A stretch of DNA of 64,000 nt from Acinetobacter sedimenti. GTDB lineage: Bacteria > Pseudomonadota > Gammaproteobacteria > Pseudomonadales > Moraxellaceae. How positions within the stretch are numbered: position 1 is the stretch's first letter; every line of letters starts with the position of its first letter. The notes under the pieces were generated by a model. The model did not search any database, was not told the DNA's origin, and saw only the letters and a list, made by a program, of their open reading frames with translations. The DNA lies in the NCBI RefSeq assembly GCF_022601685.1, contig NZ_JAKUML010000011.1, positions 42,947-106,946 on the forward strand. Direction: 5' to 3'. Of this stretch, positions 59,658 to 64,000 are shown piece by piece. A program made the translations under genes and the position numbers.

Positions 59658-60227
59658 ATGTCAGAAAAAATTCTGTTTATTCATGGTTTTGCATCAGTTG
59701 GTCATGGTGTGAAATCTTTACAACTCAAACAATGGTTTGGTAATGATGTTTTTGCACCTGATCTGAATCATCGACCGCTTACTGATTTGAATGATTTATC
59801 CGCACTGATAAAAAAAGAACAGATCACCACGATCGTCGGTAGTTCATTAGGTGGCTTTTATGGGCTATTACTTGCCATGCAATTTCCTGTGAAATTGGTG
59901 CTGATTAATCCTGCTTTACAATCTCCGCACACCTTACAGAAATATATTGGAACAGTGGCACGTTATAATGGCGAACAATTTACATGGTCACAACAACAAG
60001 TCGATGAATTATCCAGTTTATTGAAACAGTTTGCTATCTCGAAAGATCAACAACTTGATCAATCTAAAATATTGATATTATTATCAAAGCAAGATGAAGT
60101 CTTAGATTATCAGATAGCGATCGACACTTTGCCAAATGCCAACATCATTGTCGATGAATTTGAGGATCATCGTTTTGCAGATATTGGTAAGTATCGACAA
60201 CAGATTGAAACTTTTATCAAACGCTGA
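59658..60227 (+). CDS. UPF0227/YqiA-type alpha/beta-hydrolase
   Basis: The 189-residue protein has the alpha/beta-hydrolase fold with FIHGFASVGHG near the N-terminus and the nucleophile elbow GSSLGGFYGLL (Ser in GXSXG). ALQSPHTL, LLSKQDEVLDYQIA (acid region) and EFEDHRFADI (histidine region) follow. It matches the small YqiA/YcfP-like family, an esterase with unclear natural substrate. It begins 122 bases after the desaturase stop and ends 132 bases before rph. Confidence 0.88.
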   Translation: MSEKILFIHGFASVGHGVKSLQLKQWFGNDVFAPDLNHRPLTDLNDLSALIKKEQITTIVGSSLGGFYGLLLAMQFPVKLVLINPALQSPHTLQKYIGTVARYNGEQFTWSQQQVDELSSLLKQFAISKDQQLDQSKILILLSKQDEVLDYQIAIDTLPNANIIVDEFEDHRFADIGKYRQQIETFIKR

Positions 60228-60359
60228 TGCGTGGAAATGGCTAGGCTTTGTCATATTCGGTTGTTATACTTTTGCCTCAAGCCCTGAGCAAACTGTGCTA
60301 TTAATTTGTTTCCTCAATATTTCCCAAGTATTTTTAAACCATTTTTATAAGGATCGACC

Positions 60360-61076
60360 ATGCGCATAGATCAACGTGCTGAAAACCAACTTCGCCCAAT
60401 CAAAATCACACGCAACTATACACGCTATGCAGAAGGTTCGGTCTTGGTCGAGTTTGGGCATACCAAAGTGCTTTGTACTGCGAGCATTGAGAACAGCGTG
60501 CCACGTTTTTTAAAAGGTCAGGGACAAGGTTGGGTCACTGCGGAATATGGTATGTTGCCACGTTCGACGCATACTCGTTCAGACCGTGAAGCAGCACGTG
60601 GTAAGCAAAGCGGTCGTACTCAAGAGATTCAACGCCTAATTGGTCGTAGCCTACGTGCGATGGTGGATCTGAAAAAGCTCGGAGAAAATACCATTACTAT
60701 CGATTGTGATGTGATCCAAGCGGATGGTGGTACACGTACAGCGTCGATCACAGGTGCGGCAGTTGCATTGATTGATGCGATGAATGTATTGCTAGAAAAG
60801 AAAAAAATTAAAAATGATCCGCTGAAAGGTCTGGTTGCTGCGGTTTCTGTGGGTATCCATAATGGCCAAGCATTACTAGATCTCAATTATGATGAAGATT
60901 CAACGTGTGAAACAGACTTGAATGTGGTGATGACCCAGTCAGGTGAATTTATCGAAATCCAAGGTACAGCCGAAGAAAAACCATTTACTCGTGAACAAGC
61001 CAATCAAATGTTGGCATTGGCGGAAGAAGGGATTAAACAGCTAGTTGAGGAACAACAAAAAGCTTTAGGTTGGTAA
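60360..61076 (+). CDS. rph: Ribonuclease PH
   Basis: RNase PH trims the 3' ends of tRNAs using phosphate. The 238-residue product has [41 protein letters not shown] with the phosphate-binding Arg and Ser-rich [15 protein letters not shown], and the conserved [19 protein letters not shown]. The length is normal. Frameshifts such as the one in some E. coli strains are absent. Confidence 0.96.
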   Translation: MRIDQRAENQLRPIKITRNYTRYAEGSVLVEFGHTKVLCTASIENSVPRFLKGQGQGWVTAEYGMLPRSTHTRSDREAARGKQSGRTQEIQRLIGRSLRAMVDLKKLGENTITIDCDVIQADGGTRTASITGAAVALIDAMNVLLEKKKIKNDPLKGLVAAVSVGIHNGQALLDLNYDEDSTCETDLNVVMTQSGEFIEIQGTAEEKPFTREQANQMLALAEEGIKQLVEEQQKALGW

Positions 61077-61110
61077 TTTCCTTTTTTAATTTAGATCAAC
61101 ACCGAAGACA

Positions 61111-61140
61111 AAAAATGCCACAAGATTGTGGCATTTTTTG
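61111..61140. terminator. Bidirectional terminator between rph and FKBP gene
   Basis: AAAATGCCACAA and TTGTGGCATTTT pair perfectly across a 3-base loop, with A and T runs at both ends. It can close rph and the converging FKBP gene. Confidence 0.93.
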
Positions 61141-61166
61141 ATGATAAAGTTCTTCTGTAATAGGTT

Positions 61167-61859
61167 TTATGATTCCACTTTTAATAGCTGTACATCGAAG
61201 ATCAAAGCACTATTTGGCGGGATATTTGCACCTGCACCTGTTTCACCATAAGCCAATTTTGCAGGGATGAATAAACGATATTGATCGCCTTCTTGCATGA
61301 GCTGCAAACCTTCTTGCCAACCTGCAATGACTTTATTGAGAGGAAAAGAGATTGGTTGATCACGTGCGATAGAGCTATCAAATACTGTGCCGTCGATCAA
61401 ACGACCTTCATAATGCACAAGCACTTTACTGGTTGCGGATGGCTTTTTCCCAGAACCTTGCTTGATCACTTGGTACTGTAACCCTGACTGAGTCACTTTA
61501 ATGCCTGATTTTTTGGCATTATCAGCAAGGAAAGATTGTCCTTGTGTCAGGTTTTTATCAGCAAGTTTTTTGAATTCGACCAACTCGGCTGCTTCAGATT
61601 TCTTCTTATATTGATTGAGGATGCTAATCATCTGTTCATTGCTCAGCGACGATTCTTTACCTTCGAAGCCCTGTTTGAAACCTTCAAAAAAGCTATCCAA
61701 ATCTAAATCATCTAAAGCATTACTATTTGAACGACCGACTAAATAGCCAAAACTATAACCGGCTTGAACACGTTCACTACTCTTTTCTGTCACTTTCTCT
61801 GCTGCAAAGCTTTGGCCTGCGATGAGCATGAGGCTTACTAAGGCAATTTTTTTCATCAT
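61167..61859 (-). CDS. FKBP-type peptidyl-prolyl isomerase, exported
   Basis: The 230-residue product has a signal peptide (KIALVSLMLIAGQSFA), an N-terminal FKBP_N dimerisation domain (GYSFGYLVGRSNSNALDDLD through LADKNLTQGQSFLADN) and a C-terminal FKBP domain with VLVHYEGRLIDGTVFDSS, PVIAGW-type VIAGWQEGLQLM and IPPNSALIFDVQLLKVE. It is of the FkpA/Mip class, probably periplasmic. A second protein of the same class lies directly after it on the same strand. Confidence 0.92.
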   Translation of the reverse strand: MMKKIALVSLMLIAGQSFAAEKVTEKSSERVQAGYSFGYLVGRSNSNALDDLDLDSFFEGFKQGFEGKESSLSNEQMISILNQYKKKSEAAELVEFKKLADKNLTQGQSFLADNAKKSGIKVTQSGLQYQVIKQGSGKKPSATSKVLVHYEGRLIDGTVFDSSIARDQPISFPLNKVIAGWQEGLQLMQEGDQYRLFIPAKLAYGETGAGANIPPNSALIFDVQLLKVES

Positions 61860-62052
61860 TATTCCAACTTTTTTGTTTCACCGACACAGCTTGATTCTTT
61901 AGGACGTCGTTTAGCTATATTTAGCAAGTGCTACATGCTTTAAGCTTATAGCCAAACGGAGAACCACTTTGACATCACATTACAATAATTTATTGTACTG
62001 GTTGTATGTTTTTGTAATAGAAAATCAATATGATTTACTTAAAATCAGCAAT

Positions 62053-62080
62053 AAAAAAAGCCCTCAAATAATGAAGGCTT
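62053..62080 (-). terminator. Terminator of the second FKBP gene
   Basis: On the minus strand AAGCCTTCA-TTATT-TGAGGGCTT is followed by seven T residues. It lies 20 bases after the stop of the 62100-62843 gene. Confidence 0.78.
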
Positions 62081-62099
62081 ATTGATGATAAAATTCAAA

Positions 62100-62843
62100 T
62101 TACATCACTTTGATGAGCTGTACCTTAAAGATCAAAGTGCTGTTTGGTGGAATTGGTCCTTTACCTTGAGCGCCATAACCAAGTTCAGAAGGAATATAAA
62201 ATGTATATTCAGCACCTTCTTTCATCAATTGTAGACCTTCAGTCCAACCCGGAATGACTTGATTTAAACCGAACTCTACAGGCTCACCACGTGCGATCGA
62301 ACTATCGAAGATTTGACCATTAAGCAACTTGCCTTCGTAATGGACACGGACAGTATCGGTGGCTTTCGGTTGCTTGCCAGTACCTTCTTTATCAACGGTA
62401 TACTGTAAGCCTGAAGCTGTGGTTTTGACATTTGGCTTACTGCCATTGTCTTTTAAGAAAGCGACATCAGCAGATGCGTCTTGCGCAGGCATTTGATTCA
62501 CGGCTTGCTCAGCAGGTATTGCTGCATTTTGTTGTGAAGCGATAAACTCTTCATACGCTGCTTTGACTTCATCTTCCGTCATCGGGAAGGTTTCCTTGCC
62601 ATGTCCCGCTTTTGCACCCGCAGAAAAGGCATTCACATCCAACTCTGGTGGCGTCATTTGACTCGTGACTTCATAACCAAGTACATAGCTAATTTTTTCA
62701 ACTGCAGACGCTGATTCAGAATTAAATGTTGCTGAATGAGAGCTCGCCTGAAATTTTGCAGGATCTTTGCTTGCCATATATACAGGTACCATAGCGGCAC
62801 CACCAATGACAGCTGCAACAACGATGGGTAAAGCTTTACTCAT
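62100..62843 (-). CDS. FKBP-type peptidyl-prolyl isomerase, membrane-anchored or exported
   Basis: The 247-residue product has a hydrophobic N-terminal segment (ALPIVVAAVIGGAAMVPVYMA), an FKBP_N domain with ISYVLGYEVTSQMTPPELD, an Ala/Gln-rich linker and an FKBP domain (VRVHYEGKLLNGQIFDSS, VIPGWTEGLQLM, IPPNSTLIFKVQLIKVM). The ATG at 62843 follows GGATAT; an upstream in-frame start at 62936 adds a hydrophobic run without family match. It is a paralogue of the neighbouring gene at 61167, probably from duplication. Confidence 0.9.
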   Translation of the reverse strand: MSKALPIVVAAVIGGAAMVPVYMASKDPAKFQASSHSATFNSESASAVEKISYVLGYEVTSQMTPPELDVNAFSAGAKAGHGKETFPMTEDEVKAAYEEFIASQQNAAIPAEQAVNQMPAQDASADVAFLKDNGSKPNVKTTASGLQYTVDKEGTGKQPKATDTVRVHYEGKLLNGQIFDSSIARGEPVEFGLNQVIPGWTEGLQLMKEGAEYTFYIPSELGYGAQGKGPIPPNSTLIFKVQLIKVM

Positions 62844-63065
62844 AAGATATCCGTAGGACAAAAAATAAAACAAAGGTGTGACAAGTTTAACAGATATTTT
62901 ACCTTTTAAATGCTGTATTATCATAAACCTGTACAAAAAATTATACAGAGATAAGGTACAACGTCCTTTAAATTAATGCTTTCAGAAATCAGTCTTTGAA
63001 AATCATGGATTGTTTCAATCCTTTCCAAAGAAATTAAACGAGGAAACTCGACAAGGAATCTCAAA

Positions 63066-63626
63066 ATGAAAATGCAACACCTACTCTTAGCAACAACTCT
63101 TTTACTTGGTACACAAATGAGCTTGGCAGCAACGCAAGTCACCATGAAAACCTCAATGGGCGATATTCAAATCGAACTTGATGATGAAAAAGCGCCAATT
63201 AGCACAAAGAATTTTGTGCAATATGTAAAAACAGGTTTTTATAAAGGCACGATATTTCATCGTGTTATTCCAGGATTTATGATTCAAGGTGGTGGATTTA
63301 CGGCAGAAATGCAGCAAAAAGAAACCAATCCGCCAATTAAAAATGAAGCAAAAAATGGTTTGAAGAATACCCGAGGCACAATCGCAATGGCACGTACAGG
63401 TGTGGTGGATTCGGCAACTAGTCAATTTTTTATCAATTTGGTTGATAATAGTATGCTTGATCATGGTGCACGTGATTATGGTTATGCGGTATTCGGCAAA
63501 GTGACCAAAGGCATGGATATCGTCGATAAAATTGCCAAACAACCAACGACCCGTAAAGGCATGCACGCAAATGTACCAGCGCAGACCATTATCATTCGTG
63601 ATGTAAAAGTGACTAAAACCAAATAA
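63066..63626 (+). CDS. ppiA: Periplasmic cyclophilin-type peptidyl-prolyl isomerase
   Basis: The 186-residue precursor has a signal peptide ending near MSLAA and a bacterial cyclophilin domain. Its landmarks are [42 protein letters not shown] with the catalytic arginine, [28 protein letters not shown] and [15 protein letters not shown]. It matches PpiA rather than cytoplasmic PpiB because of the signal. It is divergent from the FKBP genes and makes three envelope isomerase genes in a row. Confidence 0.93.
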   Translation: MKMQHLLLATTLLLGTQMSLAATQVTMKTSMGDIQIELDDEKAPISTKNFVQYVKTGFYKGTIFHRVIPGFMIQGGGFTAEMQQKETNPPIKNEAKNGLKNTRGTIAMARTGVVDSATSQFFINLVDNSMLDHGARDYGYAVFGKVTKGMDIVDKIAKQPTTRKGMHANVPAQTIIIRDVKVTKTK

Positions 63627-63715
63627 AATGCAAAAACAAATGCACAACAAATGCGCATAAAATGATAATTTGCTCAAAAAAGGCACAAGCATTGCAAAAA
63701 AGTTGCATAAAGGGC

Positions 63716-63743
63716 TTGTGTCAGCAAATTATTTACATATAAT
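63716..63743 (+). promoter_or_regulatory. Probable stable-RNA (rRNA operon) promoter
   Basis: TTGTGT (63716-63721), 16 bases and TATAAT (63738-63743) are followed by a GC-rich discriminator GCGCAC. A GC-rich discriminator is the mark of promoters under stringent control. The gene it serves lies beyond the window edge. Confidence 0.65.
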
Positions 63744-64000
63744 GCGCACATCCCAACGCAATTGATCGGAACGTCACTTAGGGTGATGTGAGTATTTTAT
63801 TGCGTTGCGTTTTTATCGACGAGATAAAAACATGATCATTAAGAGTTAAAGAAGAACAACTTGTGTGGATTTTTACTGGTTGATTGATCGATATATTATC
63901 ATTGATTGAATTGGTAGAAATTTCTCGAAGTTTATTTGAGCGAATTTTTAGTCAGTAAGATTAATGAGCCAGAATTGTGACCTTAAGTCACTGAATGATA
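63744..64000 (+). other. Probable leader of a stable-RNA operon
   Basis: No reading frame is present. CAACGCAAT (63754-63762) and ATTGCGTTG (63799-63807) can pair around an inner GTCAC/GTGA hairpin and are followed by CGTTTTTAT, so an attenuator-like or processing stem is possible. Further on AAGAGTTAAAGAAGAAC and CTTGTGTGGATTTTTACTGG are of the kind seen before rRNA genes in Acinetobacter. The assignment rests on my recognition and needs the downstream sequence. Confidence 0.5.

Noticed and set aside
63153..63692. A 179-codon antisense frame opposite the cyclophilin gene
   Set aside because: Cys- and Ile-rich composition with no family match is typical of a shadow frame.

Overview
The window looks like the replication-origin region of an Acinetobacter-type gammaproteobacterium (Moraxellaceae). 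Three things support this: the order gyrB-recF-dnaN-dnaA (all leftward), then oriC, then rpmH-rnpA-yidD-yidC-mnmE (rightward); an AT-rich base composition (by eye roughly 40% G+C); and lineage-typical accessory genes, including an AlkB/AlkM-type alkane hydroxylase and a DesT-like regulator divergent from a ferredoxin reductase and acyl desaturase pair. No tRNA gene, CRISPR array, insertion sequence or prophage was seen.

Layout. 1-5825: leftward replication block (gyrB, cut by the window edge, then recF, dnaN, dnaA). 5826-6704: AT-rich oriC with DnaA boxes and an iterated 13-mer. 6705-10932: rpmH-rnpA-yidD-yidC-mnmE. 11103-16620: a KDSR-like short-chain dehydrogenase, an internally deleted acetoacetyl-CoA synthetase remnant, a beta-barrel porin, prfB with its programmed frameshift, and an ArsR/old-yellow-enzyme pair. 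16780-25931: a lipoprotein, waaA-rsmE, an MscS channel, a SIMPL protein, a small unknown protein, a repeat-rich intergenic stretch, a DUF4139 protein, a DUF486 membrane protein and mpl. 26344-33599: acs, a compact type II restriction-modification pair, murD and ftsW. 33683-39006: leftward gluQRS/dksA, nudF-cpdA, and thiC behind a TPP riboswitch. 39095-49882: an unknown lipoprotein, hpt, a YeaQ-type membrane protein, the ribF-ileS-lspA-fkpB block, an orphan CHAP-like peptidase, anmK and tyrS. 50196-56333: a tandem DsbA-like protein, alkB, then ubiG-mupP-yciK-like (leftward) and dsbA. 56448-63626: the desaturase system, a UPF0227 esterase, rph, two envelope FKBPs and a periplasmic cyclophilin. 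The last 370 bases resemble a stable-RNA promoter and leader.

Themes. Chromosome maintenance genes sit with four parS-like sites (2658, 16700, 20601 and 57820), consistent with an origin domain organised by ParB. Envelope functions are frequent: murD, ftsW, lspA, yidC and waaA, plus three peptidoglycan-recycling genes (mpl, anmK and the probable mupP). Lipid and alkane metabolism is represented by alkB, the desaturase operon and acs.

The most interesting non-gene signals are an iterated TTTTGAATTTAAA 13-mer with a 24-bp palindrome across oriC, a 37-bp operator-like dyad overlapping the desaturase promoter, and a dispersed hairpin repeat whose two copies show a compensatory base-pair change. 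Part of one copy probably supplies the ribosome binding site of gluQRS.
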